64,000 nucleotides of DNA from Buttiauxella agrestis ATCC 33320 (GCA_024169445.1 JALKFA010000001.1:4712001-4776000); one strand, 5' to 3'; positions 44,714-56,601 are shown, counted from the stretch's first letter. Notes: generated by a model not told the origin, from the sequence alone. Program-made: numbers and translations.

Positions 44714-46993
44714 TCACAACGGAACGGTCTGCGCCTCAACTACCGCCAGCGCCACCATATTCACAATACGACGAACAGAAGCAATCGGCGTTAACACGTG
44801 CACCGGTTTCGCCACGCCCATCAGTACTGGCCCGACGGTCACCCCTTCGGAGCTTGAAACACGCAGTAAGTTGTAGCTAATGCGTGCCGCTTCCACGTTC
44901 GGCATGATCAGGATATTTGCCGAACCTTTCAGCGGGCTGTCTGGCATACGTTCGTTGCGAATGCTTTCCACCAATGCCGCATCACCGTGCATTTCGCCGT
45001 CAATTTCCAGCTCTGGTGCACGAGCACGCACCATCTCCAGCGTCGCGCGCATTTTGCAGGCGGCTTTTGAGTCGGAAGAACCGTAGTTGGAATGCGAAAG
45101 CAGCGCAACTTTCGGCTCGATACCAAAGCGGCGCACCGTTTCTGCAGCCAGCAAAGTGATTTCGGTCAACTCTTCCGGCGATGGATCGTCATTGACGTAG
45201 GTGTCAGCAATAAAGGTGTTGCCGCTTGGCAGCAACAGCGCGTTCATCGCCCCCGCCGCTTTCACGCCTTCACGGTAGCCGAACAGCTTCTCAACCACAC
45301 TAAAGTGCTCGTGATATTCACCGATGGTGCCACAAATCATCGCGTCAGCTTCACCACGATGCACCATGATAGCGCCGATCACCGTCGTGTTGCTGATCAC
45401 CGCACGCTGCGCTTGTTCTTGCGTAATGCCGCGGCGTTTCATGATGTTGTAGTACTCGTTCCAGTACTCTTTGAAACGCGGATCAGATTCGTTATTCACG
45501 ATTTCGAAGTCGACACCGGCGCGCATTTGCAGGCCCAGTTTCTTCAGACGCATTTCGATAACCGCCGGGCGGCCAATCAGAATCGGCTTCGCCAGGCCCA
45601 AGGTAATCAGTTCCTGAGTCGCATGCAGCACACGCGCTTCTTCACCTTCGGTCAGCACCACACGTTTCGGATCTTTACGCGCCTGCGAGAAGATCGGCTT
45701 CATAAACAGGTTAGTTTTGTAAACGAACTCGGTCAGTTTTTCGCGGTAAGCGTCGAAATCCTGAATTGGGCGCGTAGCCACACCGGTGTCCATTGCCGCT
45801 TTCGCTACCGCTGGTGCGATTTGCACGATTAGACGCGGGTCGAACGGTTTTGGAATCAGGTAATCCGGGCCGAAAGTCAGCTCTTCTTCGCCGTAAGCTG
45901 AAGCCACCACATCACTTTGCTCGGCATGTGCCAGCTCGGCAATGGCGTGAACTGCTGCCAGTTTCATCTCTTCGTTAATCGCCGTTGCGCCAACATCCAG
46001 CGCGCCACGGAAGATGAACGGGAAGCACAGCACGTTGTTCACCTGGTTTGGGAAGTCAGAACGGCCGGTGCAGATAATCGCATCAGGGCGTACTTCTTTT
46101 GCCAACGGTGGAAGGATTTCCGGTTCAGGGTTCGCCAACGCCAGAATCAGTGGCGAACGCGCCATCTTCTTGACCATTTCCTGTGTCATGGCTTTCGGGC
46201 CAGAACAACCGAGGAAAATATCCGCACCTTCAATGACTTCAAGCAGCGTGCGCTTGCCGTTATCGTCCACCGCGTAGGCCGCTTTAGTTTCCGCCATGTT
46301 GGCTTCACGGCCTTTGTAGATAACGCCTTTCGAGTCGCAAACCACGATGTTGTGTTTCTGGATACCCAACTGAACCAGCAGGTTCATACAGGCAATCGCA
46401 GAAGCGCCCGCGCCAGAAACCACCAGGCGGACATCAGAAATATTCTTCTCAACCACGCGCAGGCCGTTAAGCACCGCAGCGGTACAAATGATGGCTGTGC
46501 CGTGCTGATCGTCATGGAACACAGGAATGTTCATGCGCTCACGCAGTTTTTTCTCGATGTAGAAACACTCTGGGGCTTTGATGTCTTCTAAGTTGATGCC
46601 ACCAAAAGTAGGTTCGAGCGCTGCGATAACTTCAATCAGCTTATCCGGATCCATTTCATCGACTTCGATATCAAACACATCGATACCGGCAAATTTCTTG
46701 AACAGAACCCCCTTACCTTCCATCACTGGCTTGCCTGCCAGTGCGCCGATGTTGCCCAGACCCAGCACTGCGGTGCCGTTGGAAATCACGCCGACCAGGT
46801 TGCCACGTGCGGTGTATTTGTAGGCCGCAAGCGGGTCTTTTTCTATCTCAAGACAAGGTGCCGCCACGCCCGGGGAGTATGCCAATGCCAGGTCACGCTG
46901 AGTGGCGAGTGGTTTGGTTGGTGATACCTGAATTTTTCCGGGAGTTGGGAATTCATGAAAATCGAGGGCACTTTGCTTCAGTTGTTCATCCAT
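44714..46993 (-). CDS. maeB: NADP-dependent malic enzyme MaeB
   Basis: Oxidative decarboxylation of malate to pyruvate with NADP+. It has 759 residues, as in E. coli. The N-terminal malic enzyme half (about 1-430) contains [36 protein letters not shown] and the NAD(P) fold [15 protein letters not shown]. The C-terminal half (about 430-759) is a phosphotransacetylase-like domain ([30 protein letters not shown]) that serves regulation rather than catalysis in E. coli. Divergent from talA over 269 bp. Confidence 0.97.
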   Translation of the reverse strand: MDEQLKQSALDFHEFPTPGKIQVSPTKPLATQRDLALAYSPGVAAPCLEIEKDPLAAYKYTARGNLVGVISNGTAVLGLGNIGALAGKPVMEGKGVLFKKFAGIDVFDIEVDEMDPDKLIEVIAALEPTFGGINLEDIKAPECFYIEKKLRERMNIPVFHDDQHGTAIICTAAVLNGLRVVEKNISDVRLVVSGAGASAIACMNLLVQLGIQKHNIVVCDSKGVIYKGREANMAETKAAYAVDDNGKRTLLEVIEGADIFLGCSGPKAMTQEMVKKMARSPLILALANPEPEILPPLAKEVRPDAIICTGRSDFPNQVNNVLCFPFIFRGALDVGATAINEEMKLAAVHAIAELAHAEQSDVVASAYGEEELTFGPDYLIPKPFDPRLIVQIAPAVAKAAMDTGVATRPIQDFDAYREKLTEFVYKTNLFMKPIFSQARKDPKRVVLTEGEEARVLHATQELITLGLAKPILIGRPAVIEMRLKKLGLQMRAGVDFEIVNNESDPRFKEYWNEYYNIMKRRGITQEQAQRAVISNTTVIGAIMVHRGEADAMICGTIGEYHEHFSVVEKLFGYREGVKAAGAMNALLLPSGNTFIADTYVNDDPSPEELTEITLLAAETVRRFGIEPKVALLSHSNYGSSDSKAACKMRATLEMVRARAPELEIDGEMHGDAALVESIRNERMPDSPLKGSANILIMPNVEAARISYNLLRVSSSEGVTVGPVLMGVAKPVHVLTPIASVRRIVNMVALAVVEAQTVPL

Positions 46994-47262
46994 TTCTTCG
47001 TTCCTTTCTTATTACTCTCAAGGGTCGGTAAGGACTTTGTAGGCCACGTAGTATCGCGCTTGCAGGCGCTCTAAACTTTGAACATAGCCATACTATCAGC
47101 AACGACTTATAAAAATGTTAGAAAACCAGAACTACTATGTTACCTGGCATTAACAACAATGCCATGCCTATCTGCTATGCTTTTTAGTTATGCCTTTGAT
47201 GAATTTTCGTCACAAGCAACATGGAGCATGTAAGTAATATTCTGTATTTTAAGGAGATAGTC

Positions 47263-48213
47263 ATGAGCCAGCTAGAGAGTATCAAGAAGTTCACCACCGT
47301 TGTTGCCGACAGCGGCGATATCGAATCTATCCGCCATTACCAGCCTATTGATGCAACAACCAACCCCTCGTTATTACTGAAAGCCGCAGGTTTAGCGCAC
47401 TATCAAACGCTCATTGATGATGCCATTGCTTACGGTAAACAGCGCGGAGACACGCTAGAAGCGCAGGTTGTACAGGCCAGCGACAAACTGGCAGTTAATT
47501 TCGGCGCGGAAATACTTAAAAGCATTCCTGGCCGTGTTTCGACGGAAGTCGACGCCCGCCTCTCTTTCGATAAAGAAAAAAGCATCGCCAAAGCGCGCCA
47601 TTTGATTGCGCTTTATGAAGAAATTGGCATTGATAAATCGAGAGTTCTTATCAAACTCGCTTCAACATGGGAAGGGATTCGTGCCGCTGAGGAACTGCAA
47701 AAAGAAGGTATCGACTGCAATCTGACGCTACTGTTCTCATTTGCCCAGGCCCGTGCCTGTGCCGAAGCGGGCGTATTCCTGATATCACCGTTCGTTGGCC
47801 GTATCTACGACTGGTATCAGGCTCGTAAACCGATGGACCCGTATGTGGTTGAAGAAGATCCAGGCGTCAAATCGGTGCGCAATATCTATGATTACTTTAA
47901 GCAGCATAACTACAACACCATTGTGATGGGCGCGAGTTTCCGCCGCACCGAGCAAATTCTGGCGTTGGTGGGCTGCGACCGCCTGACTATCGCCCCTAAC
48001 CTGCTGCAACAATTGCAGGAAAGTGATGAACCGGTAGTGCGTAAATTGGTGCCGACTTCGCAAGGCTTCCGCCGTCCAGAACCGATTAGCGAAGCTGATT
48101 TCCGTTGGGAACATAATCAGGATCCAATGGCCGTCGAAAAACTCGCAGAAGGCATCCGCCTGTTCGCCATTGATCAACGCAAACTGGAAGATTTACTCGC
48201 CGCCAAACTTTGA
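47263..48213 (+). CDS. talA: Transaldolase A
   Basis: Pentose phosphate pathway transaldolase, 316 residues as in E. coli TalA. The Schiff-base Lys lies in [20 protein letters not shown] (about residue 131). [13 protein letters not shown] and [18 protein letters not shown] are class signatures. AAGGAGATAGTC before ATG 47263 is a strong ribosome-binding site; the open frame begins at 47221. In E. coli talA-tktB is induced by RpoS in stationary phase; the same gene pair is kept here. Confidence 0.96.
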   Translation: MSQLESIKKFTTVVADSGDIESIRHYQPIDATTNPSLLLKAAGLAHYQTLIDDAIAYGKQRGDTLEAQVVQASDKLAVNFGAEILKSIPGRVSTEVDARLSFDKEKSIAKARHLIALYEEIGIDKSRVLIKLASTWEGIRAAEELQKEGIDCNLTLLFSFAQARACAEAGVFLISPFVGRIYDWYQARKPMDPYVVEEDPGVKSVRNIYDYFKQHNYNTIVMGASFRRTEQILALVGCDRLTIAPNLLQQLQESDEPVVRKLVPTSQGFRRPEPISEADFRWEHNQDPMAVEKLAEGIRLFAIDQRKLEDLLAAKL

Positions 48214-48234
48214 ACGACAACCACGGAGTGAAAC

Positions 48235-50232
48235 ATGTCATCTCGTAAAGAGCTTGCTAATGCCATTCGTGCCCTGAGTATGGACGCGGTACAAAAAGCC
48301 AATTCGGGCCACCCAGGTGCCCCGATGGGGATGGCAGATATTGCCGAAGTGTTATGGAATGACTTCTTGCACCATAATCCGACGAACCCCACCTGGGCTG
48401 ACCGGGACAGATTTATTCTCTCCAACGGTCACGCCTCGATGCTGCTCTACAGCCTGTTGCATCTGAGCGGGTATGACTTGCCGATGGAGGAATTAAAAAA
48501 CTTCCGTCAGCTTCACTCCAAAACCCCTGGCCACCCGGAAATTGGCTATACGCCAGGCGTGGAAACCACCACCGGTCCACTTGGCCAGGGTCTCGCTAAT
48601 GCCGTCGGCATGGCGATTGCTGAACGCACATTAGGGGCGCAATTCAACCGCCCCGACCATGAAATTGTCGATCACTTTACTTACGTTTTTATGGGTGATG
48701 GTTGCCTGATGGAAGGCATCTCCCATGAAGTTTGTTCGCTGGCGGGTACCCTCGGGCTGGGCAAACTGATTGGCTTCTACGATCACAACGGCATCTCAAT
48801 TGACGGTGAAACCGAAGGCTGGTTTACCGACGATACCGCGAAACGCTTTGAGGCTTATCACTGGCATGTGGTGCACGAAATTGACGGTCACGACCCCGAA
48901 GCCCTGAAGAAAGCGATTCAGGAAGCGCAGAGTGTTAAAGATAAACCGTCGCTGATTATTTGCCGCACCGTCATCGGTTTTGGCTCACCCAATAAAGCCG
49001 GTAAGGAAGAAGCGCATGGCTCACCGCTTGGTGAGCAAGAAGTAGCGCTCGCCCGTAAACAACTGGGCTGGAACTATCCGGCGTTTGAAATCCCAAAAGA
49101 GATTTATCACGCCTGGGATGCCAAAGAAAAAGGCGAGCAAGCGCAAGCCGTATGGAATGATAAATTCACCGCTTACGCCACAGCTCATCCTGAACTGGCC
49201 GCTGAATTTAACCGCCGGATGCACGGAGACATGCCAGAAAACTGGCAGGAAACTACGCAGAACTTCATCGAAAAATTGCAGGCTAATCCGGAAAAAATTG
49301 CCACCCGTAAAGCCTCGCAAAACGCGCTCAACGCCTATGGCCCGAGTTTGCCAGAGTTGCTTGGCGGCTCTGCGGATTTGGCTCCAAGTAACCTGACTAT
49401 CTGGAAAGAGTCCAAATCCATCAAAGAGGACATCGCCGGGAATTACATTCACTATGGCGTGCGCGAATTCGGTATGACCGCCATCGCCAACGGCATCGCC
49501 CACCATGGCGGTTTTGTGCCATATACCGCCACGTTCCTGATGTTTGTTGAATATGCGCGTAATGCTGCGCGTATGGCAGCACTGATGAAAGCGCGGCAAA
49601 TTATGGTGTATACCCACGATTCAATTGGCCTGGGTGAAGATGGCCCAACGCACCAGGCAGTTGAGCAACTCGCCAGCCTGCGCATGACACCAAACTTCAG
49701 CACCTGGCGCCCATGCGACCAGGTGGAAGCCGCGGTGGCGTGGAAAACGGCAATCGAGCGGCATAACGGCCCGACAGCTCTGATTCTTTCACGCCAGAAC
49801 CTTGCGCAAATGGAACGCACGCCAGAACAGGTCAACGCCATCAGCCGTGGGGGTTACATTCTCAAAGACAGTGGCGGTACGCCGGATGTGATTCTGATCG
49901 CGACAGGTTCAGAGATGGAAATTACGGTGCTGGCGGCAGATAAGCTGGCGGCTGAAGGCCATAAAGTGCGCGTAGTTTCACTGCCTTCCACCGATATTTT
50001 TGATGCGCAGGAAGAGGCGTATCGCGAGTCAGTGCTGCCTTCTGGAGTTGCTGCACGAGTGGCGGTGGAAGCAAGTATTGCGGATTATTGGTACAAGTAT
50101 GTCGGCCTGAAAGGGGCGATTGTTGGCATGACCACTTACGGGGAATCGGCACCTGCCGATAAGCTGTTCCCGTTCTTTGGCTTTACCACCGAGAATGTGG
50201 TGGCGAAGGCGAAGAAGGTTTTAGGTGTCTGA
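48235..50232 (+). CDS. tktB: Transketolase B
   Basis: Thiamine-diphosphate transketolase, 665 residues (E. coli TktB 667). TPP-binding [18 protein letters not shown] to [12 protein letters not shown] (about residues 154-195) and the pyrimidine-domain Glu region [17 protein letters not shown] (about 407-423) are intact. It lies 21 bp after talA in the same operon. A paired REP-like element follows the stop. Confidence 0.96.
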   Translation: MSSRKELANAIRALSMDAVQKANSGHPGAPMGMADIAEVLWNDFLHHNPTNPTWADRDRFILSNGHASMLLYSLLHLSGYDLPMEELKNFRQLHSKTPGHPEIGYTPGVETTTGPLGQGLANAVGMAIAERTLGAQFNRPDHEIVDHFTYVFMGDGCLMEGISHEVCSLAGTLGLGKLIGFYDHNGISIDGETEGWFTDDTAKRFEAYHWHVVHEIDGHDPEALKKAIQEAQSVKDKPSLIICRTVIGFGSPNKAGKEEAHGSPLGEQEVALARKQLGWNYPAFEIPKEIYHAWDAKEKGEQAQAVWNDKFTAYATAHPELAAEFNRRMHGDMPENWQETTQNFIEKLQANPEKIATRKASQNALNAYGPSLPELLGGSADLAPSNLTIWKESKSIKEDIAGNYIHYGVREFGMTAIANGIAHHGGFVPYTATFLMFVEYARNAARMAALMKARQIMVYTHDSIGLGEDGPTHQAVEQLASLRMTPNFSTWRPCDQVEAAVAWKTAIERHNGPTALILSRQNLAQMERTPEQVNAISRGGYILKDSGGTPDVILIATGSEMEITVLAADKLAAEGHKVRVVSLPSTDIFDAQEEAYRESVLPSGVAARVAVEASIADYWYKYVGLKGAIVGMTTYGESAPADKLFPFFGFTTENVVAKAKKVLGV

Positions 50233-50245
50233 TTCGTTTACGCTC

Positions 50246-50332
50246 TTGTAGGGCGGATAAGCTTGCGTCATCCGCCGTTGTACTCCGGTGCAATTGGCGG
50301 ATGACACTGCGTTTATCCGCCCTACAATAAAT
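50246..50332. repeat. Paired REP-like (BIME) element
   Basis: Two inverted units: CTTGTAGGGCGGATAAGC with GCGTCATCCGCC, and GGCGGATGACACTGCG with TTTATCCGCCCTACAA. The two outer arms pair with each other. It lies between convergent tktB and ypfG. Confidence 0.8.
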
Positions 50333-50333
50333 C

Positions 50334-51377
50334 TTACTTCGTCACCCACAACGTCGGCCACGACGGGCTAGCATTCCAGCCGTCACACGTCGGTTCCTCG
50401 GCATAACGCACCAGACGGAAACGTTGCCCGTCGAAACGCCAGCGCGTCGCGACTCCGCAGTCACCGATACCGCGCCCTTTCGCAAGCGTGGTCAGCTCTT
50501 TATTGGTTTCGTCGTATCCTGAATTCATCAGTTCAAGTTCGGTGTTACCGCTTGCTGGTGTGAAAGGCAGTTTTAGATGGATTTGCCGTGCAGCGAACGG
50601 CTTCTGGCGCGATACCACCCACGCAAGATCGACAATATTGTAAGCTCCGGCCTCACAACCAATCATCAGCAACGCTTTGTCGTCACTGACAGCAAACACG
50701 CGAACATCCCGACGCGCAGGATCTAACGAGCATTGGCTGCTATTGATGCGCCAGGATCCATAATCCATTAAGTCGCTGACTTCCACTTGCGTCAATGGCG
50801 TCGGTGTTGGGTTAGTCAGTTTGACGGCTTTTAGAGCGGGAGCGGGCGGGACACTCAATGGCGGATCGTCACCTTTTTTGACCCAGGCTGTTTCGCTACC
50901 GACGCGCTGTTGCTGGCTATCAATAAACAGCAACGACGCTTTTAGTCCGCTGAGCGAGATGTTTCCTTTCCCTTGTTTCAGGGTAATGGCATCGGCATTG
51001 CCGACTTTTTCGAGGAAACCATTTATCGCATCCGCATCACCGGTTTTGAGATGGTGGGGTGTTATCTGCCATTTTTCCGCATCCAACACCAGCAGCTCGC
51101 CATCCACTAACAGCTGTGAGGCAATCGGCAGCGCTGTCATGTCGGCAGTGGTCATATTGCCTAAATCGATTCTCAGCGTCGCGTCGGTATGCGCACCGGC
51201 ACTGCGGGTCAGTGTCATGACCAGACCTTTATGCAGCCCAGAATTACGGGCTGAACAAAAATTTTGGTTGTTGCAGGTGACTTGCCAATCGGAAAACGAT
51301 TTTTGTGCCGCTGCCGCAAAGGCAGAGTTCGCTATAAAGAATAAAAACAGTAACAGCGATGCTTTGCGCAGAAACAT
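50334..51377 (-). CDS. ypfG: Exported DUF1176 protein YpfG
   Basis: Predicted periplasmic protein of unknown function, 347 residues as in E. coli when started at ATG 51377. The signal peptide is MFLRKASLLLFLFFIANSAFA, followed by AAAQKSFSDWQVTCNNQNFC. Several cysteines (NNQNFCSARN, SQCSLD, GCEAG, GDCGVA, PTCDGW) could form disulfides. An in-frame GTG three codons upstream is possible but weaker. Confidence 0.9.
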   Translation of the reverse strand: MFLRKASLLLFLFFIANSAFAAAAQKSFSDWQVTCNNQNFCSARNSGLHKGLVMTLTRSAGAHTDATLRIDLGNMTTADMTALPIASQLLVDGELLVLDAEKWQITPHHLKTGDADAINGFLEKVGNADAITLKQGKGNISLSGLKASLLFIDSQQQRVGSETAWVKKGDDPPLSVPPAPALKAVKLTNPTPTPLTQVEVSDLMDYGSWRINSSQCSLDPARRDVRVFAVSDDKALLMIGCEAGAYNIVDLAWVVSRQKPFAARQIHLKLPFTPASGNTELELMNSGYDETNKELTTLAKGRGIGDCGVATRWRFDGQRFRLVRYAEEPTCDGWNASPSWPTLWVTK

Positions 51378-51523
51378 TGGCGACACGTATCCTGAGAAGA
51401 CGAAGAGAAAAAATGGACAAAATGTGGCGATATCTTCGTCTGGTTAACGTTTGTGCTCAATCAGATTTATCGGATAGATATTGTTAAAAACACCCATCCA
51501 TAATCCATTGAATTTTAAACTCT

Positions 51524-52099
51524 TTAATCCATAAATCCGCGTAATTTCAGCTGTTGTAACAGAATGACTGTTTTTCCATCACGAATTTCACCTGTCGCGA
51601 CCATTTCCATCGCTTGTTGGAAGGGAATTTCGAGCACATCGATATCTTCGTCATCAATCCCACCACCCGCATTTTCGCGTTGAGCGTCGCTGTATTCCGC
51701 CATGTAGAAATGGATTAACTCGGTGACACCGCCCGGCGACATATACAGCTCGAACAATTTTTCAACGTCCCCGACCTCGTAACCCGTTTCTTCGATGGCT
51801 TCTTTACGCGCACAAACTTCCGGTTCGTCGGCATCCAACAGCCCCGCGCAAGTTTCAATCAACATGCCGTCAGGGTTACCGTTGACCCACGTCGCGACGC
51901 GGAACTGGCGTGTCAGCACCACGGTTTTTTTATCGCGGTTATACAGCATCATAGTCGCGCCGTTACCCCGGTCATAGACTTCGCGTTTATGGCGAATCGC
52001 TTCGGAGTCGTTACGGTATAAATCGTAGGTGATATTGCGCAGGATGAAGTAATTATCTGAGAGGATTTTATCTTTGATGACTTCGATTTTAATCGACAT
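51524..52099 (-). CDS. nudK: GDP-mannose pyrophosphatase NudK
   Basis: Nudix hydrolase cleaving GDP-mannose to GMP and mannose 1-phosphate, 191 residues as in E. coli. The Nudix box reads [24 protein letters not shown] in effect, with REUxEEGU-type residues KEAIEETGY (about 95-113). [17 protein letters not shown] is the conserved family loop. Start ATG 52099. Confidence 0.95.
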   Translation of the reverse strand: MSIKIEVIKDKILSDNYFILRNITYDLYRNDSEAIRHKREVYDRGNGATMMLYNRDKKTVVLTRQFRVATWVNGNPDGMLIETCAGLLDADEPEVCARKEAIEETGYEVGDVEKLFELYMSPGGVTELIHFYMAEYSDAQRENAGGGIDDEDIDVLEIPFQQAMEMVATGEIRDGKTVILLQQLKLRGFMD

Positions 52100-52169
52100 A
52101 CCGTCTCCACAGCGAGTTAGGGGAGCCGATAATCATAGGCTGCTAAGTGGGTAAGCGTCAATTTGATTA

Positions 52170-52251
52170 CCCTCACCCCGGCCCTCTCCCACAGGAGATG
52201 GAGAGAACCGAACCCGTTCCTTCTCCCTCAGGGAGAAGGTCAGGATGAGGG
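52170..52251. repeat. Intact copy of the CCCTCACC...GGATGAGGG palindromic repeat
   Basis: Begins CCCTCACCCCGGCCCTCTCC and ends AAGGTCAGGATGAGGG; the arms (CCCTCACC / GGATGAGGG, CTCTCCC / GGGAGAAGG) pair over the whole length, with an ACCGAACCCGTTCC loop. It is the uninterrupted relative of the split copy at 144-888, and it lies between nudK and napC. Confidence 0.8.
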
Positions 52252-52261
52252 TGGTTACAGA

Positions 52262-52864
52262 CTAAAAGCCATTTTTTACTTCGCTCATATCCGGCAACTT
52301 ATGTGCAATCCCCTTGTGGCAATCCACACAAGTCTGCCCATCTTTAACTGCTTTATCGTGCATTTTCGCCGCTACAGTTTTCTGCGCGGTGAAATCCATG
52401 TAGTCAAAGTTGTGGCAGTTGCGGCACTCTTGCGAGTTGTTGTCTTTCATCCTGCGCCACTCGTTTTGCGCCATCGCCAGACGATGGTCATTAAACTTTT
52501 GTGGCGTGTCGATTATGCCAAACGCTTTGGCATACAACTCTTTGCTGGCCTGAAGTTTACGGATAATTTTCGGCACCCACTCGTGCGGGACATGGCAATC
52601 CGGGCAAGTGGCCCGCACGCCGCTACGGTTGTTGTAATGCACGGTCTGCATGTATTCCTCGTAGACGTTGGCGCGCATTTCATGGCAGCCGATACAAAAT
52701 TCTTCGCGGTTAGTCATTTCCATGCCGGTGTTAAAACCGCCCCAGAAAATAATCCCACCAGCGAAGCCAATCAGCAGCAACGTGCCCAGAGCCAGGCGGC
52801 TCGGGCGACGCCACCACTGCCATATACGGCGGATGATGCCGGGTTTACCGGTTGATTTATCCAT
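52262..52864 (-). CDS. napC: Tetrahaem membrane quinol dehydrogenase NapC
   Basis: NapC/NirT-family c-type cytochrome that passes electrons from menaquinol/ubiquinol to NapB-NapA. It has 200 residues as in E. coli. One N-terminal transmembrane anchor (about residues 23-45, LALGTLLLIGFAGGIIFWGG) is followed by four CXXCH haem sites: CIGCH, CPDCH, CRNCH and CVDCH. Last gene of napFDABC; the 8-bp gap to napB shows they are co-transcribed. With no napG/napH here, NapC is the only visible quinol link. Confidence 0.97.
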   Translation of the reverse strand: MDKSTGKPGIIRRIWQWWRRPSRLALGTLLLIGFAGGIIFWGGFNTGMEMTNREEFCIGCHEMRANVYEEYMQTVHYNNRSGVRATCPDCHVPHEWVPKIIRKLQASKELYAKAFGIIDTPQKFNDHRLAMAQNEWRRMKDNNSQECRNCHNFDYMDFTAQKTVAAKMHDKAVKDGQTCVDCHKGIAHKLPDMSEVKNGF

Positions 52865-52872
52865 AATGGCCC

Positions 52873-53310
52873 CTAGTTTCCAAAGCCTTTAGACGGCGTG
52901 AAGGTGTTTTCCACAATCGGTGTCGCATCGGTTTGAGGAACATGACATTGCAGGCAGAAATAGCGGCGCGGTGCGACGTTCGAAAGCACTTTGCCATCGC
53001 TATCCATGAAGTGCGTCGGGCTGACACGCGGCGCTCCTGTGGTGCGGTAATGTTCAACGCCATGGCATTGCAGGCAACGGTTAGTGTTTTTGCTCACCTG
53101 ATAACCGTCAACGCTATGCGGGATCATTGGCGGCTGGTTCACGTAGTTGAGCGCCATGCGCCCCTGCTGTTTAGGCATTTTTACCGAACCTTCCGGCGTG
53201 CCTGAAACTTCAGGAGATGGTGTGAGATCGACGCTGTTCGCCGCCCACAATGCGCCACTCACCAGCAGCGTCAATGCCGCCATCCATTTGAATAACATTA
53301 TTTTTTTCAT
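52873..53310 (-). CDS. napB: Periplasmic dihaem cytochrome c NapB
   Basis: Small subunit of periplasmic nitrate reductase, 145 residues (E. coli 149). The signal peptide is MFKW-type: MLFKWMAALTLLVSGALWAA (about residues 4-23). Two haem sites CLQCHGVEH and CLQCHVPQ and the axial His in MIPHSVDGYQ are visible. It follows napA directly after 10 bp; in E. coli napG and napH lie between napA and napB. Confidence 0.97.
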   Translation of the reverse strand: MKKIMLFKWMAALTLLVSGALWAANSVDLTPSPEVSGTPEGSVKMPKQQGRMALNYVNQPPMIPHSVDGYQVSKNTNRCLQCHGVEHYRTTGAPRVSPTHFMDSDGKVLSNVAPRRYFCLQCHVPQTDATPIVENTFTPSKGFGN

Positions 53311-53320
53311 GATACCCCCC

Positions 53321-55807
53321 TTACACCTTCGCCAGTTTGACAGCGCATTTCTTATAATCCGTCTCTTTTGAAAGCGGATCGGTCGCGTCGAGCGTCAGGT
53401 TATTGACCAGTTGCGCGGCGTCGAAGAACGGCATGTACACCAGCCCCTGCGGCGGCTTGTTACGACCACGGGTTTCGACAATCGAAATCACTTCGCCACG
53501 GCGTGAAATCACTTTCACTTTGTCGCCACGACGCAAATCACGCGCTTTGGCATCAAGCGGATGAATAAACAACACCGCTTCCGGGAAGGCACGATGCAGT
53601 TCCGGTACACGGCGTGTCATGCTACCGGTATGCCAGTGTTCCAGCACGCGCCCGGTGGATAACCACAGGTCGTATTCCTGGTCCGGGGATTCTGCCGCAG
53701 GCTCAAATGGCAGTGCGAAGATCACCGCTTTACCGTCGGGTTTGCCATAGAATTTGAAGCCTTCGCCCGCTTTCACATACGGGTCGTGGCCTTCGCTGTA
53801 GCGCCACAGCGTTTCTTTGCCATCAACCACCGGCCAGCGTAAACCGCGCGCTTTGTGGTAATCATCAAACGGTGCCAGGTCATGCCCGTGGCCACGCCCA
53901 AAACTGGCGTACTCCTCGAACAACCCTTTTTGCAGGTAGAAACCTAACTCGTGGGATTCGTCATTCAACTGCCCTTCAGCCAGTTCCGTGACCGGGAATT
54001 TGCTGACACTGGAGTTGGCAAACAGCACGTCAAACAGCGTTTTGCCACGATACTCCGGTTTCTGGTCGAGCAATTCAGCTGGCCACACTTCTTCAACTTT
54101 GAAGCGCTTCGCAAACTGAACGAGCTGCCAGAGATCGGATTTAGCCTCGCCCGGCGCTTTAACCTGCTGACGCCAGAACTGGGTGCGGCGTTCGGCATTG
54201 CCGTAAGCGCCTTCTTTTTCCACCCACATTGCGGTTGGCAGGATCAGATCCGCGCTTAATGCGCTGATCGTCGGGTAAGGATCGGAGACAATCACGAAGT
54301 TGCGCGGATCGCGCCAGCCCGGCATTCGTTCTTCGGTAATGTTCGGCCCGGCCTGCATGTTGTTGTTACACATCACCCAGTAAACGTTGAGCTTGCCATC
54401 TTTTAGCGCACGGTCTTGTGCCACGGCATGTAAACCGACTTTCGCCGGGATGGTGCCAGCAGGAAGTTGCCAGGTGTTTTCGACGATTTGGCGGTGTTTC
54501 TCGTTGGTGACCACCATGTCGGCTGGCAGGCGGTGAGAGAAAGTCCCGACTTCACGCGCCGTGCCACAAGCCGAAGGCTGGCCGGTTAACGAGAACGGCC
54601 CACAGCCAGGCTGGGAAATTTTGCCGGTCAATAAGTGGATGTTGTAAACCAGGTTGTTAGCCCAGACACCTCGTGAGTGCTGATTGAAGCCCATCGTCCA
54701 GTAAGAAATGACTTTCTTGTTCGGGTCGGCGTACAACTTCGCCAGCGCTTCGAGTTGGTCTGTCGGTACACCGCTCATCTCAGCGGTTTTTTCCAGCGTG
54801 TACTCGGCAACGAACGCTTTGTAATCCTCAAAGCTCATCGGCTCGGAGGCATCAGAACCTGGGTTTTTGGCGGCTTTTTCCAGCGGATGGGTCGGGCGCA
54901 AACCGTAGCCGATATCCGTCACGCCTTTGCGCAGATTCACATGCTGCTTAAAGAACGATTCGTTGATGGCATTGTTCTGAATGATGTAGTTCGCGATGTA
55001 GTTAAGAATCGCCAGGTCGCTTTGCGGCGTAAACACCATGCCGTTGTCGGCCAGCTCAAAGCTTCGATGCTCAAAAGTCGACAGCACCACGACGTTAACA
55101 TTTTCATTCGACAGACGACGGCTGGTGATGCGCGACCATAAAACCGGATGCATCTCGGCCATGTTCGAGCCCCACAGCACGAAGGCGTCGGCCTGCTCGA
55201 TGTCGTCGTAGCAACCCATCGGTTCGTCCATGCCGAAAGTGCGCATAAAGCCCACCACCGCCGAAGCCATGCAGTGGCGCGCGTTCGGATCGAGGTTATT
55301 AGAACGAAAACCGGCTTTGAATAATTTAGAGGCAGCGTAACCTTCCCAAACCGTCCACTGACCGGAGCCAAACATCCCGACCGCTTCAGGCCCTTTTTCC
55401 TTCAGGCTGGCTTTAAATTTTTGTTCCATGATGTCAAAGGCCTGCTCCCAGCTGATGGGAGCGAATTCGCCTTCTTTATCGAACTGGCCGTCTTTCATGC
55501 GCAACAGCGGCTGGGTAAGGCGGTCTTTTCCGTACATGATTTTTGGCAGGAAGTAGCCTTTGATGCAGTTCAGGCCACGGTTTACCGGCGCATCAGGGTC
55601 GCCCTGGCTTGCCACTACGCGTCCATCTTGTGTGCCGACTAATACGCCACAACCGGTGCCACAAAAACGGCACGGGGCTTTATCCCATTTGATGGCGTCT
55701 TGCTTCCCGACAACGGCTCGGGCAACGCTCGGTACGCTAAGACCTGCGGCAGCCGCCGCGGCTGCAATAGCGTTCGCTTTCATAAAGCTACGACGACTGA
55801 GTTTCAT
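53321..55807 (-). CDS. napA: Periplasmic nitrate reductase catalytic subunit NapA
   Basis: Molybdopterin enzyme reducing nitrate to nitrite in the periplasm. It has 828 residues as in E. coli. The Tat signal [20 protein letters not shown] (residues 4-23) is present. The [4Fe-4S] cysteines lie in [11 protein letters not shown] and [11 protein letters not shown]. The molybdenum ligand Cys179 lies in [17 protein letters not shown]-terminal molybdopterin-binding motifs include [17 protein letters not shown]. The ATG overlaps the napD stop by 4 bases. Confidence 0.98.
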   Translation of the reverse strand: MKLSRRSFMKANAIAAAAAAAGLSVPSVARAVVGKQDAIKWDKAPCRFCGTGCGVLVGTQDGRVVASQGDPDAPVNRGLNCIKGYFLPKIMYGKDRLTQPLLRMKDGQFDKEGEFAPISWEQAFDIMEQKFKASLKEKGPEAVGMFGSGQWTVWEGYAASKLFKAGFRSNNLDPNARHCMASAVVGFMRTFGMDEPMGCYDDIEQADAFVLWGSNMAEMHPVLWSRITSRRLSNENVNVVVLSTFEHRSFELADNGMVFTPQSDLAILNYIANYIIQNNAINESFFKQHVNLRKGVTDIGYGLRPTHPLEKAAKNPGSDASEPMSFEDYKAFVAEYTLEKTAEMSGVPTDQLEALAKLYADPNKKVISYWTMGFNQHSRGVWANNLVYNIHLLTGKISQPGCGPFSLTGQPSACGTAREVGTFSHRLPADMVVTNEKHRQIVENTWQLPAGTIPAKVGLHAVAQDRALKDGKLNVYWVMCNNNMQAGPNITEERMPGWRDPRNFVIVSDPYPTISALSADLILPTAMWVEKEGAYGNAERRTQFWRQQVKAPGEAKSDLWQLVQFAKRFKVEEVWPAELLDQKPEYRGKTLFDVLFANSSVSKFPVTELAEGQLNDESHELGFYLQKGLFEEYASFGRGHGHDLAPFDDYHKARGLRWPVVDGKETLWRYSEGHDPYVKAGEGFKFYGKPDGKAVIFALPFEPAAESPDQEYDLWLSTGRVLEHWHTGSMTRRVPELHRAFPEAVLFIHPLDAKARDLRRGDKVKVISRRGEVISIVETRGRNKPPQGLVYMPFFDAAQLVNNLTLDATDPLSKETDYKKCAVKLAKV

Positions 55808-56067
55808 GGTGTTTCCTCACCTTGCTCATCCTGCTGGTGATAAACCAGCGACACCGCCAGCACACCCGCAATATTGCGTGCCGACTCAATTTGATTCAGC
55901 AGCACATCACTGCGCGCTGCCTCCATAACCACGACTAATTTGCCGTGTTCAGCATCACTTGCTGCAACTTCGCTGCCCGGTAGTTCGTTTATTGCGGCGC
56001 CAACCGCGAGAATATTGTGGGGTTGGGCCTGAACCACCAGGCCTGCGACGTGCCAGTTAGCCTGCAT
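55804..56067 (-). CDS. napD: NapA signal-peptide chaperone NapD
   Basis: Cytoplasmic chaperone that binds the NapA Tat signal and holds back export until the cofactor is inserted. It has 87 residues as in E. coli. [15 protein letters not shown] at the N-terminus and [10 protein letters not shown] are family features. It overlaps napF by 11 bases and napA by 4. Confidence 0.95.
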   Translation of the reverse strand: MQANWHVAGLVVQAQPHNILAVGAAINELPGSEVAASDAEHGKLVVVMEAARSDVLLNQIESARNIAGVLAVSLVYHQQDEQGEETP

Positions 56068-56548
56068 TTGCGTGTCTCATAGTGATGGCTGAAACCGGAC
56101 AACCGGCAATACATGCGCCGCAAGCGGTGCAATCAGCGTGGTTAAGTAGAGGTTGTGCGATACCTTGTAGCGAGGGGCGAAAGGCAATCGCCTGAGTTTC
56201 GCAACTGTCCTGGCAACTGCGGCACTCGATGCTGTTTCTGGCAAGGCAGTTATCGCCAATCGACAAGGTATGTTCCCAGGGGGAAACCTCGCGTTTAAGA
56301 AAGATTTTTTCAGGGCAAGCTTGCGCGCAGGCGTAGCAGAAGGTGCATTCACCGTGGGCAAAGTTAACTTCGGGATAGCCACCCTGACCGCGTTTTAAAA
56401 CACGTGTTTCACAGGCCGACAGGCAGGCATCGCAGCGCGTGCAATCCACCAGAAAATGGTTTTCATCTCCGCTCCAGGGTGGGCGGAAGGCAGTACCGGA
56501 GCGGCGAAAGCTGCCGGTTAATAGTCCACGTCGGGAAAAATCAGCCAT
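56057..56548 (-). CDS. napF: Iron-sulfur protein NapF
   Basis: Cytoplasmic [4Fe-4S] protein that interacts with NapA, probably during maturation. It has 163 residues (E. coli 164). Four cysteine groups: CTRCDACLSAC, CTFCYACAQAC, CRSCQDSC and CTACGACIAGC. The start MADFSRRGLLTG at 56548 has AAGGA eight bases upstream; the open frame to 56584 is unsupported. First gene of the nap operon. Confidence 0.95.
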   Translation of the reverse strand: MADFSRRGLLTGSFRRSGTAFRPPWSGDENHFLVDCTRCDACLSACETRVLKRGQGGYPEVNFAHGECTFCYACAQACPEKIFLKREVSPWEHTLSIGDNCLARNSIECRSCQDSCETQAIAFRPSLQGIAQPLLNHADCTACGACIAGCPVSAITMRHANAG

Positions 56549-56601
56549 AAGGCACATCCTTGCATCACAAAAGCCAGGCTCCACAACGCGAAGCTGGCAA
56601 A

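Noticed and set aside
45092-46591. Antisense frames of 246 and 224 codons opposite maeB
   Set aside because: Shadows of the strongly biased maeB codons; no initiation signals or recognisable motifs.
47221-47262. Longer talA N-terminus
   Set aside because: AAGGAGATAGTC places the start at 47263, which matches the family length of 316.
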